Assembly (NCBI GenBank): GCA_026988355.1
Contig: JALSLK010000084.1
Coordinates: forward strand, 1 to 40,628
Length of the DNA: 40,628 nucleotides
Reading direction: 5' to 3'
Source: Flavobacteriaceae bacterium
Lineage (GTDB): Bacteria; Bacteroidota; Bacteroidia; Flavobacteriales; Flavobacteriaceae
The notes beneath the pieces were generated by a model, which was not told where the DNA came from, ran no database searches, and worked only from the letters and a program-made list of their open reading frames with translations. The position numbers and the translations under genes are program-made. Below are positions 24,555-34,152 of this stretch, piece by piece (position 1 is the stretch's first letter; each line of letters starts with the position of its first letter).

Positions 24555-24585
24555 TTGGTATGTCAAAAAAATGGCATCATATTTG
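24555..24585 (+). promoter_or_regulatory. Candidate promoter of the cold-shock gene
   Basis: TTG at 24555-24557, a 20-base spacer, then CATATTTG at 24578-24585 (7 of 8 against TAnnTTTG). A transcript from here would have a leader of about 30 bases to the ATG at 24622. Confidence 0.5.
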
Positions 24586-24621
24586 CAAACCAATAAGTAA
24601 TATAAATTTAAAAACATTAAA

Positions 24622-24813
24622 ATGAGTAAAGGAACAGTAAAATTTTTCAATGAGTCTAAAGGATTTGGATTTATCACAGAAGAAGGTGTAGATAAAGATC
24701 ACTTCGTACATATCTCTGGATTGATAGACGAAATTCGTGAAGGTGACCAAGTTGAATTTGAATTAAAAGAAGGAAACAAAGGATTAAATGCAGTGAACGT
24801 AAGAGTTCTCTAA
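24622..24813 (+). CDS. Cold-shock domain RNA chaperone (CspA family)
   Basis: 63 residues, the family length. It binds single-stranded RNA and DNA and melts RNA structure. RNP1 is KGFGFIT and RNP2 is DHFVHISGL, both intact; the start [16 protein letters not shown] is canonical for Bacteroidota. It is a single-gene unit with a promoter candidate upstream and a strong terminator downstream. Confidence 0.96.
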   Translation: MSKGTVKFFNESKGFGFITEEGVDKDHFVHISGLIDEIREGDQVEFELKEGNKGLNAVNVRVL

Positions 24814-24833
24814 AAATATATACTTCAAATTTT

Positions 24834-24864
24834 AAAAGCCCATCTATGTAGATGGGCTTTTTTT
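24834..24864 (+). terminator. Intrinsic terminator of the cold-shock gene
   Basis: GCCCATCTA (24838-24846) and TAGATGGGC (24849-24857) with a 2-base gap, flanked by AAAA on the left and seven Ts on the right. Textbook shape, 20 bases after the stop. Confidence 0.93.
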
Positions 24865-25160
24865 ATTACAATAAATAATAATTATACTTTTTATATTTCT
24901 ATAATTTATCTTTACAATGTTTTAAAAGTGGTATCTATATTAATTAAAATCTATTAAATTGGTATTAATTAGATACTGAGCAAAGACCATTTAATACCTT
25001 ATAAAGGCAACTTTCATACATTTAATTTGAATTGCAAATATAAATTTCTGTATTTTAGTACGATTATTACTCCATGAGCTGATAAGCATACACGTCATAC
25101 TCATCTTTTTAATAGACTTATTAGTTAGCAACAAAAAACCAAACAAAAACAGCAAAATTA
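24865..25160. other. AT-rich gap with shared IS-end-like sequence
   Basis: The 18 bases at 24953-24970 (ATTAAATTGGTATTAATT) are identical to 1989-2006, the presumed outer end of the IS630 relic. The last part (from about 25085) contains frame fragments such as THLFNRLI that may belong to the transposase relic that follows. No promoter or RNA is evident. Confidence 0.35.
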
Positions 25161-25382
25161 ATGCGTTGTGGTTTTAATGTAATCAATAGAGTAATCCATT
25201 TGAGTACAGAAAGAGGTTTGTGTAGGCGAGATTTATCAAAAATGGATTTTAGTCGTTTAAGTTTAGATATGTGGAAAGCATACGTTTCTACATCAAAAGA
25301 AAAGTTCCCAAACGCATCTATTGTTCATGATAGATTTCATTTAGCAAAGTACCAGATTTTAACCTTTATCTTATCTAAGTAA
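25161..25382 (+). pseudogene. ISL3-type transposase relic
   Basis: The 73-residue frame joins GFNVINRVIHLSTERGL, which belongs before the catalytic core of ISL3 transposases, to DMWKAYVSTSKEKFPNASIV and VHDRFHLAKY from the DDE core. The segment between them, with the first catalytic Asp, is deleted, and the C-terminal half is missing. No inverted repeats could be matched. It is a dead fragment beside the end of an acyl-CoA synthetase gene. Confidence 0.75.
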
Positions 25383-25422
25383 AATTAATTCCATTTATTT
25401 GAGTTTCATTTTTATTCTTATT

Positions 25423-27192
25423 TTAAGAAGAAGGTCTATATATTTTATTATATAAAATATAGTATTTAGATTTAATAATATCTCTTTTTACCTTCATTGT
25501 TGGAGTGAGATGACCAGATTCTACAGACCATTCATCAGAAGTTAATTCAAACCGTTTTATTTTTTCCCATTGTCCTAGATTTTTATTTATTAAATCTATT
25601 TCTTCTTGAATTTTTTCAAGAACCTTCGTATTTTTAATTACTAAATTAGTATCTGATTCTTCTAAGTCTAAAACTTCCTTTAGAAGTTCAAAATTTGGTT
25701 GAATAATTGCGGAAGGCATTTTTTCACTTTCTCCAATAACTACCAATTGTTCTATGAATTTTGATTTTTTTAATTCATTTTCAATTTTAGACGGATTGAT
25801 ATATTTTCCACCAGAGGTTTTAAAAGTTTCTTTTTTACGACCTGTAATATACAAGAAACCATCTTCATCAATTTTACCAAGATCGCCCGTTTTAAAATAC
25901 CCATTAATAAAAGAAGATTTTGTTTTTTCTTCATCTTTATAATATCCAATCATGTTATTTGGACCTTTAGATAGAATTTCTCCATCTTCTGCTATCTTAA
26001 CATCAATGTTATTTATAGGTTTACCAATAGTTCCTATTTTTAAACCATTATCATTTGGAGAATTTACCGAAATAACAGGAGAAGTCTCTGTTAAACCATA
26101 ACCATCAAAAACAGGAATACCAGCAGCATTAAAAATTCGAGCTAATCTAGGTTGTAATTTTGAGCTTCCACAGTACATTGCTTTTATATTGCCACCAAGA
26201 GCTTCTTGCCATTTTTTGAAAATTAATTTTCGAGCTCTGTATAAATCACGTTCGTAACTTTTTCCATTTTGTCCGTATGGTTCAAATTCATATCCGATTT
26301 TTAAAGCCCAATTAAAAAGTTTTCTTTTAATCATCGACAAATCATTTCCTTTTGCAATTATTTTATCGTGAATTTTTTCTAAAAGGCGAGGTACTACAGT
26401 TAGAACATCTGGTTTTACAAATGTTATATCTGCCGAAATTGTTTCAATACTTTCTGCAAAGTAAATAGAATAACACTTAAATTGATATACATACAGCATC
26501 ATTCTTTCAAAAATATGGCTTACAGGTAAAAAACTCAAAGTATTAATTTGTTCTTCCGATTTTGGAAGTACAGATAGACAAGCATTAATATTACTAATTA
26601 TATTATGATGTGTAAGCATTACACCTTTAGGTTTGTCGGTTGTTCCTGAAGTGTAAATTATAGTGGCAAGATCATTGGGTTTAATGGTTGTTTTTATATA
26701 ATCAACTACCGTTTGATTTTTTAATTGGTTTCCTATTTGGATTAAATCATGGATAGAATCACATTCGGAAAAGTTATCAAAAGAAAAAATTTTTAAAAGT
26801 GTCGGTACTTCATTTAGAATATCATTAATCTTATGAAATAAGGCTTTATTAGAGACAAAGCAATATTTTACTTCGGCATGATTAAAAATATACTGCATTT
26901 CAATTTGACTTGTAGAGTCATAAATAGGAACTGTCTGCGCACCAATTTGCATAATTCCAATATCTGCTATATGCCATTCTACACGACTCCTATTGGTAAT
27001 GATAGCAATTTTATCATTAACTTTAACATCCATGTTCTGTAATGTTCTACTTAAAGAATTGGCTTTGGTAATGTATTCATTTGTGCTAGTAGATTTCCAA
27101 TTACCGTCATATTTTGTTACAAATGCCTTGTCTTGTTTGTTTTGTGTTAATTGATAATAAGGGATGTCAAAAAGTAATTTTACATCGTTCAT
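25423..27192 (-). CDS. Long-chain acyl-CoA synthetase (FadD15-like), copy 1
   Basis: 589 residues; an AMP-forming ligase that activates fatty acids to acyl-CoA. The P-loop motif reads YTSGTTDKPKGVMLTHHN; the Asp replaces the usual Gly in TSGTTGKPKG seen in the paralogue at 27805. Other motifs are YGLTETSP and the hinge region GRKKETFKTSGGKYI with the catalytic Lys further on. It lies 20 bases after the PAS gene, probably in the same transcript. Activity is likely, but the Gly-to-Asp change in the ATP-binding loop deserves a check. Confidence 0.92.
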   Translation of the reverse strand: MNDVKLLFDIPYYQLTQNKQDKAFVTKYDGNWKSTSTNEYITKANSLSRTLQNMDVKVNDKIAIITNRSRVEWHIADIGIMQIGAQTVPIYDSTSQIEMQYIFNHAEVKYCFVSNKALFHKINDILNEVPTLLKIFSFDNFSECDSIHDLIQIGNQLKNQTVVDYIKTTIKPNDLATIIYTSGTTDKPKGVMLTHHNIISNINACLSVLPKSEEQINTLSFLPVSHIFERMMLYVYQFKCYSIYFAESIETISADITFVKPDVLTVVPRLLEKIHDKIIAKGNDLSMIKRKLFNWALKIGYEFEPYGQNGKSYERDLYRARKLIFKKWQEALGGNIKAMYCGSSKLQPRLARIFNAAGIPVFDGYGLTETSPVISVNSPNDNGLKIGTIGKPINNIDVKIAEDGEILSKGPNNMIGYYKDEEKTKSSFINGYFKTGDLGKIDEDGFLYITGRKKETFKTSGGKYINPSKIENELKKSKFIEQLVVIGESEKMPSAIIQPNFELLKEVLDLEESDTNLVIKNTKVLEKIQEEIDLINKNLGQWEKIKRFELTSDEWSVESGHLTPTMKVKRDIIKSKYYILYNKIYRPSS

Positions 27193-27212
27193 TTATTAGT
27201 TGTTGTTAATCG

Positions 27213-27743
27213 TTAATGTTGTGTTTCGTATTGATAAAAGCTATCAACAAAACTAGAATAATCTTGAGAATTTTCTTCCAAGTAACCAGCAAAATAGCTT
27301 TCTGCAATATCGGTATCTGTATGTTTTTCAATTTTCGAAATAATATCATACAATTTACCTAAATCAACTCTAGCTTTTTCAGAAACAGGACTGTAATACG
27401 CATAAAAACTTTCAATTTCCCTAGTATTTTGATTTACTTTAAAATCAAATTTTGCCTGAAGCCAAAAATAGCTGCCATTTTTTGAAATGTTTTTTATTAT
27501 CGCTTTAGTATTGCGTTTTTTTAAAAGATTTTCCCAAATATGATTAAAAACAGTATCTGGCATATTGGGATGTTTTAGGATACCAATATCTTTTCCAATT
27601 ATTTCTCCAATGTCGTATCCAGAAAGTGTAATAAAATATTCGTTTGCATATTCTATAATACCTTTACTGTCTGTTTTTACCATGATTGGCAAATCACTTT
27701 TAACATGAATTTCCTCATCTATCGATTTAACGTCGTCAATCAT
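27213..27743 (-). CDS. Stand-alone PAS protein, Aer-like
   Basis: 176 residues. The PAS domain (about 15-120) reads IMVKTDSKGIIEYANEYFIT, then LKHPNMPDTVF and GSYFWLQAKF, closely matching the FAD-binding PAS of the Aer redox/aerotaxis receptor. No HAMP, kinase, cyclase or methyl-accepting domain follows, only a 50-residue helical tail. So it lacks an output module and must act through a partner. It has its own -7 box and is followed 20 bases later by an acyl-CoA synthetase gene. FAD binding is inferred from motif similarity. Confidence 0.85.
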   Translation of the reverse strand: MIDDVKSIDEEIHVKSDLPIMVKTDSKGIIEYANEYFITLSGYDIGEIIGKDIGILKHPNMPDTVFNHIWENLLKKRNTKAIIKNISKNGSYFWLQAKFDFKVNQNTREIESFYAYYSPVSEKARVDLGKLYDIISKIEKHTDTDIAESYFAGYLEENSQDYSSFVDSFYQYETQH

Positions 27744-27774
27744 AAAAAAATAGTATTAATAAATTGATTATTAA

Positions 27775-27782
27775 CAAAGATA
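27775..27782 (-). promoter_or_regulatory. -7 box of the PAS-fadD unit
   Basis: TATCTTTG on the minus strand, a perfect Bacteroidota -7 box, 31 bases before the PAS gene ATG. No clear TTG at -33. Confidence 0.55.
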
Positions 27783-27804
27783 TACTATAAAAATTAATAA
27801 ATTA

Positions 27805-29583
27805 CTAATTTCTATACATTTTTTCATATAAATCATCATATTTCTTGCGAATTTCTCCTCGCTTAGTTTTGAAAGTTGGTGTTAATAAATTATTATCTAC
27901 AGACCAAACATCTGGAGTTAATTCAAATAATTTAATTCGTTCCCATTTTCCAAATCTTTCATTTTTAGTATTTATTTCTAGTTGTATTCTTTCTAAAATT
28001 TGAGGGTTACAAATTAGTTCTTTATTATTGTTGCTACATTTAATTTCTTTTCGTTCACACCATTCTTTAATAAAAGTAAAGTTTGGTTGTATGACAGCTG
28101 TTGGCATTTTTTCGCCTTCTCCAAAAACAACAACTTGCTCAATAAAAGGAGATTGTTTTAATTCGTTTTCTAATAATACAGGCGAAATATATTTACCTCC
28201 AGAAGTTTTAAAAATTTCTTTTTTACGACCAGTAATTCTTAAAAAACCATCATCGTCTATTGCTCCTTTATCGCCCGAATGAAAATAATCGCCTGTCATT
28301 ACTTCGGCAGTTTTTACAGCATCTTTATAATAACCTAACATTACATTTGGTCCTTTAATTAAAATCTCATCATCTTCGGCGATTTTAATTTCAACCAAAT
28401 CAATTGCTTTACCTACAGTACCAATTCTAAAACCCTTTTCTTTATATTGATTAACCGTTGCAACAGGCGAAGTTTCGGTCAATCCATAACCTTCCATTAC
28501 ATCCATTCCAGCTGCACAAAAAATCCGAGCAATTCTTGGTTGTAAAGCAGCACTCCCAGAAACCATCGTAGTTAATTCTCCTCCTAAAGCGTCTCTCCAT
28601 TTACTAAATATAAGTTTACGTGCTATTGCTAATTTTTTTTCGTATAACCAACCATTTTCGCCATAAGGTTCGTATTTTAAACCAATTTTAACTGCCCAAA
28701 AGAAAATACCTTTCTTAAGTCCTTTTAGTTGTGCTCCTTTGGCCATAATGCCATCAAATATTTTTTCAAGTAAACGAGGTACGACACTCATTAAGTTTGG
28801 TTTTACTTCATTCAAATTATCTTTAATTTTTTCAATAGATTCTGCAAAATAAATAGAAATACTGTCGTATATATATAAGTATTGAAGCATTCTTTCAAAT
28901 ACATGACAAACAGGTAAAAAACTTAAAACTTTAGATTGTCCTTGAATTAAAGGCAATCTATTTTTACTTGCCAAAACGTTACTTACAATATTATTGTGCG
29001 AAAGCATTACACCTTTTGGTTTTCCAGTAGTTCCTGAAGTATAAATTAATGTGGCTAAATCATTTGGTTTTACAGCATTTTTTAAAACTTCAACTTTCTC
29101 TTGTTTCGACACGTCATTACCAAGTTCTATGACTTCATTCCAATTTTTACATCCATCAATGGCATCAAAAGAGTATATTTCTTTTAAAGAGCTTACATTA
29201 TTTTTAATTGCAATTGCCTTATCGTATAATTCTTTATCCGATAAAAAACAATAGGTAGCCTCTGCATGATTAAAAACATATTCGTAATCTTTTGCAGAAA
29301 TTGTTGGATAAATAGGAACATTTTGTGCGCCAATTTGCAAAATTGCCATATCTAAAAGATTCCATTCTGTTCTATTTCTACTTGTAATTACAGCAATTTT
29401 ATCATTAGGTTTAACACCTAATTCAATTAAACCTCTACTTAATTGATTTACTTTATTTACAAATTCTTGTGTAGAAGTAGCTTTCCATACACCATTGTAT
29501 TTTGTAACTAAAGCATTATCAATAGGATTATTTTCTAACTGATAATATAAAAAATCGAACAATCGTGTAATCTGTATAGACAT
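27805..29583 (-). CDS. Long-chain acyl-CoA synthetase (FadD15-like), copy 2
   Basis: 592 residues, a paralogue of the protein encoded at 25423-27192 along its whole length. The adenylation motifs are canonical: YTSGTTGKPKGVMLSHNN, YGLTETSP and GRKKEIFKTSGGKYISP. It activates long-chain fatty acids for degradation or lipid synthesis at the inner face of the membrane. The PAS gene and the other copy lie downstream on the same strand, but a separate -7 box indicates at least partly independent transcription. It is divergent from pheT. Confidence 0.94.
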   Translation of the reverse strand: MSIQITRLFDFLYYQLENNPIDNALVTKYNGVWKATSTQEFVNKVNQLSRGLIELGVKPNDKIAVITSRNRTEWNLLDMAILQIGAQNVPIYPTISAKDYEYVFNHAEATYCFLSDKELYDKAIAIKNNVSSLKEIYSFDAIDGCKNWNEVIELGNDVSKQEKVEVLKNAVKPNDLATLIYTSGTTGKPKGVMLSHNNIVSNVLASKNRLPLIQGQSKVLSFLPVCHVFERMLQYLYIYDSISIYFAESIEKIKDNLNEVKPNLMSVVPRLLEKIFDGIMAKGAQLKGLKKGIFFWAVKIGLKYEPYGENGWLYEKKLAIARKLIFSKWRDALGGELTTMVSGSAALQPRIARIFCAAGMDVMEGYGLTETSPVATVNQYKEKGFRIGTVGKAIDLVEIKIAEDDEILIKGPNVMLGYYKDAVKTAEVMTGDYFHSGDKGAIDDDGFLRITGRKKEIFKTSGGKYISPVLLENELKQSPFIEQVVVFGEGEKMPTAVIQPNFTFIKEWCERKEIKCSNNNKELICNPQILERIQLEINTKNERFGKWERIKLFELTPDVWSVDNNLLTPTFKTKRGEIRKKYDDLYEKMYRN

Positions 29584-29668
29584 AAATAATATTTTTTAGA
29601 TTTACGCAATTTAGAAAAATAAATAGTAATTTGAAAAGAAATTAACTTCTATTTTTTAATCTATTGTG

Positions 29669-29676
29669 TATCTTTG
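29669..29676 (+). promoter_or_regulatory. -7 box upstream of pheT
   Basis: TATCTTTG, perfect match to the consensus, 116 bases before the pheT ATG and followed by GCA as in many flavobacterial promoters. The long leader could carry regulation, but I see no T-box or attenuator hairpin with a T-run in it. Confidence 0.6.
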
Positions 29677-29792
29677 CATTCAAATATAAATGTAAAATTG
29701 TATTTGTTTTATTCTTAGGCAATAAGTTAAATTTGTTTCAAAGATTAGCAATTACAGTTTATCCGATTAAGAACAATAAAGAGTAAGTATAC

Positions 29793-32222
29793 ATGAAAAT
29801 AGCATACAATTGGTTGAAGCAATTTTTAGAAATTGATATTGAAGTTGAGAAAATAAGTGAACTACTAACAGATTTAGGATTAGAAGTAGAAGGTGTAGCG
29901 AAAATAGAATCTGTTAAAGGAGGTCTACAAGGAATTGTAATTGGTAAAGTTCTAACTTGTGTACAACATCCAAATGCAGATAAATTAAAAATTACTACAG
30001 TCGATATTGGAGAAGAGTTTCCTGTACAGATTGTTTGTGGTGCAAAAAATGTAGCAGAAGGTCAAAAAGTACCAGTCGCAACTATTGGGACAATTTTATA
30101 TGATAAAGATGGTAACGGGTTTAAAATTAAAAAAAGTAAGCTAAGAGGTGAAGATAGTTTAGGAATGATTTGTGCCGAAGATGAATTAGGATTGGGAAGT
30201 GGGCACGAAGGTATTATGGTGTTAGATGAAAAAAATAAAGTTGGTACATTAGCTTCAAAAGTTTTTAATATAGAAACCGATTATGTTTTTGAAATTGGAT
30301 TAACACCAAATAGAGCAGATGCAATGAGTCATTATGGTGTTGCTCGTGATTTGAGAGCAGGTTTAATGCAACAAGGAATAAATACCACATTAAAAACGCC
30401 ACTAGTAAGTAATTTTTTAGTAGACGAACGAACATTTAAAATTGATATTGAAGTAATAGATACTAATTTAGTACCAAGGTACAATGGCGTTTCAATTAAA
30501 GATGTAAAAGTAGCCGAATCTCCAAAGTGGTTAACAAATAGATTACAATCTATAGGTTTAAAACCAGTAAATAATATCGTAGATATTACAAATTATGTAA
30601 TGCATGATATTGGCCAACCATTACATGCATTTGACGCTTCAAAAATTGAAGGAAATAAAATAGTAGTAAAAACATTAGAAGCAGGTACTAAGTTTACAAC
30701 ACTAGATGGCGTAGAGCGAAGTTTACACCAAGATGATATTATGATTTGTGACGCTAAAGATAATCCGTTGTGTATTGCAGGGGTTTTTGGAGGAGTAGAT
30801 TCTGGAGTATCCGAATTAACAACCGAAATATTTATTGAAAGTGCCTATTTTAATCCAGTATCTATTCGAAAAACAGCAAAAAGACATCAATTAAATACCG
30901 ATGCTTCATTTCGATTTGAAAGAGGAATTGATCCAAATATTGCTGAATATGCATTGAAAAGAGCAGCAATGTTAATTAAAGAAATAGCAGGAGGAAAGAT
31001 AACTTCGGATGTCGTTGAAATATATCCTAAAAAAATAGAAAATTTCCAAGTGCTGGTTTCCTATGAAAAAATATATAAACTGATTGGAGATAAAATACCA
31101 ACGGCAACAATTATGAATATTTTAGCTTCTTTAGACGTTAAAATTAACAGTCAAACATCTTCGGGTTTAGGTTTAACAATACCTTCTTATCGTGTTGATG
31201 TACAGAGAGAAGCAGATGTAGTTGAGGAGATATTAAGAGTATACGGATACAATAATGTAAAAATATCGGATAAGGTAAATACCTCGATTCCATATTTTGA
31301 TAAATTGGATTCAAATACCATTGAAAATAAAATAGCAAATCAGTTAACAGCACAAGGCTTTTACGAAACAATGGCAAACTCATTAACCAAACCAAGCTAT
31401 GTAGATTTGTCAAATAATTTAAACGAATCCTATAATGTAGAAATACGAAACCCTCTTAGTAGCGACCTATCCGTAATGCGACAATCCCTGTTATTTAGCG
31501 GATTAGAAGCAGTACTCTATAATATAAATCGAAAAAACACAAACATTAAATTTTTTGAATTTGGAAATACGTATCATAAATTTAAGGAAAACTATCAAGA
31601 AAGTAAGCATTTAACTATTTGTGTTGCAGGAAATAGAACAAAGGAAACTTGGAATACAATTAAAAAAACTTCCGACTTTTTCTATTTAAAAGGAATTGTA
31701 ACAACGGTATTAGAACGCTTAGGTATTGAAAATTTAAAAACAAAACCAGCTAAAAACGATATTTTCTCTGAAGGAATTGCATTACAAAAAGGAAAAATAA
31801 AAATAGTAGAATTTGGAGTAGTAAATGATATCATTTTAAAGAAATTTGGAATAAAAGAATCGGTGTTATTTGCCGATTTTGATTGGAATAATATCCTACA
31901 AATTCTTAAAAAAGAGAACTTAATTGTTACAGATTTACCAAAATATCCATCTGTAAAAAGAGATTTAGCTTTATTAATAGATAAAAAAGTAAGTTTTAAA
32001 GAGATTTATAATATATCGAAGCAAACAGAACAAAAATTATTACAAGATGTAGAATTATTTGATGTATACGAAGGCGAAAAATTACCAAATGGTAAAAAAT
32101 CTTATGCAGTAAGTTTTATATTACAAGATAAAAGTAAAACTTTAGAAGATAAGCAAATAGACAAAGTAATGGAAAAATTACAAGATGCATTTAAAAAGCA
32201 ATTACAAGCAGAATTAAGATAA
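29793..32222 (+). CDS. pheT: Phenylalanyl-tRNA synthetase beta subunit
   Basis: 809 residues, full length. With PheS it charges tRNA-Phe; the beta chain holds the tRNA-binding and editing domains. Visible: the EMAP-like tRNA-binding domain (about 40-150, CVQHPNADKLKITTVDIG), the B3/B4 editing domain (about 210-390, ITNYVMHDIGQPLHAFDA), B5 (about 400-470), the catalytic-like core (about 485-690) and the FDX-ACB anticodon-binding domain (about 715-809, KYPSVKRDLALLID). The partner pheS is not in the window. It begins a plus-strand run with pyrD. Confidence 0.97.
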   Translation: MKIAYNWLKQFLEIDIEVEKISELLTDLGLEVEGVAKIESVKGGLQGIVIGKVLTCVQHPNADKLKITTVDIGEEFPVQIVCGAKNVAEGQKVPVATIGTILYDKDGNGFKIKKSKLRGEDSLGMICAEDELGLGSGHEGIMVLDEKNKVGTLASKVFNIETDYVFEIGLTPNRADAMSHYGVARDLRAGLMQQGINTTLKTPLVSNFLVDERTFKIDIEVIDTNLVPRYNGVSIKDVKVAESPKWLTNRLQSIGLKPVNNIVDITNYVMHDIGQPLHAFDASKIEGNKIVVKTLEAGTKFTTLDGVERSLHQDDIMICDAKDNPLCIAGVFGGVDSGVSELTTEIFIESAYFNPVSIRKTAKRHQLNTDASFRFERGIDPNIAEYALKRAAMLIKEIAGGKITSDVVEIYPKKIENFQVLVSYEKIYKLIGDKIPTATIMNILASLDVKINSQTSSGLGLTIPSYRVDVQREADVVEEILRVYGYNNVKISDKVNTSIPYFDKLDSNTIENKIANQLTAQGFYETMANSLTKPSYVDLSNNLNESYNVEIRNPLSSDLSVMRQSLLFSGLEAVLYNINRKNTNIKFFEFGNTYHKFKENYQESKHLTICVAGNRTKETWNTIKKTSDFFYLKGIVTTVLERLGIENLKTKPAKNDIFSEGIALQKGKIKIVEFGVVNDIILKKFGIKESVLFADFDWNNILQILKKENLIVTDLPKYPSVKRDLALLIDKKVSFKEIYNISKQTEQKLLQDVELFDVYEGEKLPNGKKSYAVSFILQDKSKTLEDKQIDKVMEKLQDAFKKQLQAELR

Positions 32223-32305
32223 TTGATATAAATATTTGAACCCTTAGTTCCTGTTTTTTTGACTTAATATAAAAGAAATTTATTATAAAATAGGAAAAAT
32301 TAAAT

Positions 32306-33319
32306 ATGTATAAACTAATAATAAGACCAATTTTATTTTTATTTGATGCCGAAAAAGTACATCATTTTACATTTTCTGTATTAAAAATAGGTTTTAAAAT
32401 CCCATTTGTAAAATCAATAATTAAACGTATATATAGTATTTCAGATACTTCCATGCAAAAAGAAGTTTTCGGACTTACATTTAAAAACTCTGTTGGATTG
32501 GCAGCTGGATTTGACAAAAACGCCTTGCTAATAGAAGAACTTGCTGCCTTAGGATTTGGTTTTATAGAAATAGGCACAGTAACGCCAAAAGCACAAATTG
32601 GAAATTCAAAAAAACGATTATTTCGATTAAAAAAAGACAAGGCGATAATCAATAGAATGGGATTTAATAATGATGGAGTAGAAGTTGTAGTAAACCGACT
32701 TAAAAATCTAAAAACAAACATAATAATTGGAGGTAACATTGGAAAAAATAAACGTACTCCAAACGAAAAAGCTGTAAATGATTATATTATTTGTTTTAAA
32801 AAATTATTCGATTACGTAGATTATTTTGTAGTAAATGTAAGTTCGCCAAATACTCCAAATTTAAGAGCATTACAAGATAAAGAACCATTATCACACATTC
32901 TTAATTCTTTACAAAAAATAAATAAAGAAAAAGAGAAACCAAAGCCAATATTACTCAAAATAGCACCAGATTTAACAAACGAGCAATTATTAGATATTAT
33001 TGAAATAGTACAAGAAACAAAAATAGATGGTGTAATAGCAGCAAATACAACAATAGAAAGAAATAATTTACAATCCGATAACCAGAAAGAAATCGGAGGA
33101 CTAAGTGGAAAACCAGTAACTAATAGAACTACAGAAGTCATTCAATTTTTGTCAGAGAAGTCCAACAAAGCATTTCCAATTATTGGAGTAGGAGGAGTCT
33201 TTAATGCAGCAGATGCAAAAGAGAAATTGTATAGTGGAGCAGATTTAGTGCAAGTGTTTACAGGTTTTATTTACGAAGGACCAAGTATTATTAAAAAAAT
33301 TTTAAAAGGAACTCATTAA
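32306..33319 (+). CDS. pyrD: Dihydroorotate dehydrogenase, quinone-dependent (class 2)
   Basis: 337 residues; oxidises dihydroorotate to orotate and passes electrons to the membrane quinone. The N-terminal amphipathic extension ([20 protein letters not shown]) that marks class 2 enzymes is present. FMN-site motifs are [11 protein letters not shown] and [12 protein letters not shown]; the catalytic Ser lies in [13 protein letters not shown]. It starts 83 bases after pheT and is followed 18 bases later by the acyltransferase gene. Confidence 0.96.
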   Translation: MYKLIIRPILFLFDAEKVHHFTFSVLKIGFKIPFVKSIIKRIYSISDTSMQKEVFGLTFKNSVGLAAGFDKNALLIEELAALGFGFIEIGTVTPKAQIGNSKKRLFRLKKDKAIINRMGFNNDGVEVVVNRLKNLKTNIIIGGNIGKNKRTPNEKAVNDYIICFKKLFDYVDYFVVNVSSPNTPNLRALQDKEPLSHILNSLQKINKEKEKPKPILLKIAPDLTNEQLLDIIEIVQETKIDGVIAANTTIERNNLQSDNQKEIGGLSGKPVTNRTTEVIQFLSEKSNKAFPIIGVGGVFNAADAKEKLYSGADLVQVFTGFIYEGPSIIKKILKGTH

Positions 33320-33337
33320 ATTTCAATACAATAAGAA

Positions 33338-33892
33338 ATGAAAAAAATATTAGGTAAATTTATATTCTTCATTTTTGGATGGAAAACAAATTATAAAGAA
33401 GAATTTAAAACAAAGAAATGTGTAATGATTGCAGCACCACATACATCCAATTGGGATTTGGTTTTTGCTATGGCTTTTTATTGGAAATATGGAGTAGATG
33501 CAAAATTTTTCATTAAAGACGATTGGACAAAAGGGATTCATGGGTGGTTTATAAAAAAAATGGGAGGCGTTGGTGTTACTCGTGGAAAAAATAATAATTT
33601 AGTCGATTATGCCGTAAAACTGTATAATGAAAAAGAAAAATTTATTCTTTTGGTACCAGCAGAAGCAACGAGAAAAAGAGTGCCAAAATGGAAAAGAGGT
33701 TTCTATGTTATTGCTAAAAAAGCAGATGTACCTGTTTCTATGGGTTATTTGGACTATAAAAATAAAATTGCTGGTATTGGAGGTTTATTTAGTCTAACAG
33801 ATAAATTTGAAGAGGATATGCAAAAAATACAAGATTTTTATAAGGACGTAAATGCAAAATTTCCAGAGAATTATAACAAACAAATCTATTAA
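33338..33892 (+). CDS. PlsC-like 1-acylglycerol-3-phosphate acyltransferase family protein
   Basis: 184 residues, shorter than classical PlsC. The acyltransferase H-x4-D motif is HTSNWD (about 36-41), and the later glycerol-phosphate-binding motif reads VPAEATRKR where PEGTR is usual. No clear transmembrane helix beyond a hydrophobic N-terminus. Family membership is clear; the acceptor may not be lysophosphatidate. It follows pyrD by 18 bases. Confidence 0.85.
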   Translation: MKKILGKFIFFIFGWKTNYKEEFKTKKCVMIAAPHTSNWDLVFAMAFYWKYGVDAKFFIKDDWTKGIHGWFIKKMGGVGVTRGKNNNLVDYAVKLYNEKEKFILLVPAEATRKRVPKWKRGFYVIAKKADVPVSMGYLDYKNKIAGIGGLFSLTDKFEEDMQKIQDFYKDVNAKFPENYNKQIY

Positions 33893-34000
33893 CCTAAGTA
33901 TGACCTAAACTTGCAATCAAAATTTTTAGACTTTTTCTTAAACAAGGCGTGGCTTTGAAGGACTATTTTTTAGTTTGAAAAGACATAGCGAAGTATAAGG

Positions 34001-34036
34001 AAAAGGCTGACCCGAGCAAAGCGAACAGATGAATAC
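34001..34036 (+). repeat. 36-bp intergenic repeat, copy 2
   Basis: 35 of 36 bases identical to 3123-3158. Here it abuts directly the first copy of a 47-bp direct repeat. The rest of this gap (33893-34000) is AT-rich with no gene; it includes GAAGGACTATTTTTTAG and similar fragments without clear function. Confidence 0.75.
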
Positions 34037-34083
34037 CAAAAAATAAAATATAAAAGTATGAGTAAATGTGTGTGGAGTGGATT
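34037..34083 (+). repeat. 47-bp perfect direct repeat, copy 1
   Basis: Identical to 35649-35695, 1612 bases away. It contains an ATG (34058) with eight codons shared by both copies, MSKCVWSG. Here the frame ends after 14 codons. The two copies look like the duplicated 5' end of a gene, or the arms of a mobile cassette. Confidence 0.85.
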
Positions 34084-34117
34084 TGTATCATATATATATT
34101 AATAACTATTATTGTTT

Positions 34118-34125
34118 TATATTTG
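34118..34125 (+). promoter_or_regulatory. -7 box of the L-domain lipoprotein gene
   Basis: TATATTTG, perfect match, 27 bases before the ATG at 34153 and followed by a C-rich start region. The -33 TTG is not evident. Confidence 0.45.
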
Positions 34126-34152
34126 CCTATAAACCTATAACAATAAATAAAA

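Larger units (their letters stand above)
24216..24621. other. Divergent control region between hupS and the cold-shock gene
   Basis: This 406-base gap must hold the hupS promoter. On the minus strand, TAACATTTG about 40 bases before the hupS ATG resembles the -7 box with one extra base, and the direct repeat GTTAC-aaat-GTTAC (about 24251-24264) overlaps it. A 13-base A-run follows. I see no long palindrome of the NikR type. The middle holds the second MITE copy (24409-24470) and the far end the cold-shock promoter. Confidence 0.4.

Noticed and set aside
24423-24677. 84-codon frame on the minus strand between hupS and the cold-shock gene
   Set aside because: It overlaps the cold-shock gene start, its promoter and the MITE copy, and has no recognisable motif; the terminal residues are just the MITE sequence.
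29677-29792. T-box or other riboswitch in the pheT leader
   Set aside because: No T-box bulge or terminator-antiterminator pair could be traced, and T-boxes are not usual in this phylum.
34058-34102. Short frame MSKCVWSG... in the 47-bp repeat as a small gene
   Set aside because: It ends after 14 codons in one copy and runs antisense to the Xre gene in the other; more likely a duplicated gene start than a gene.
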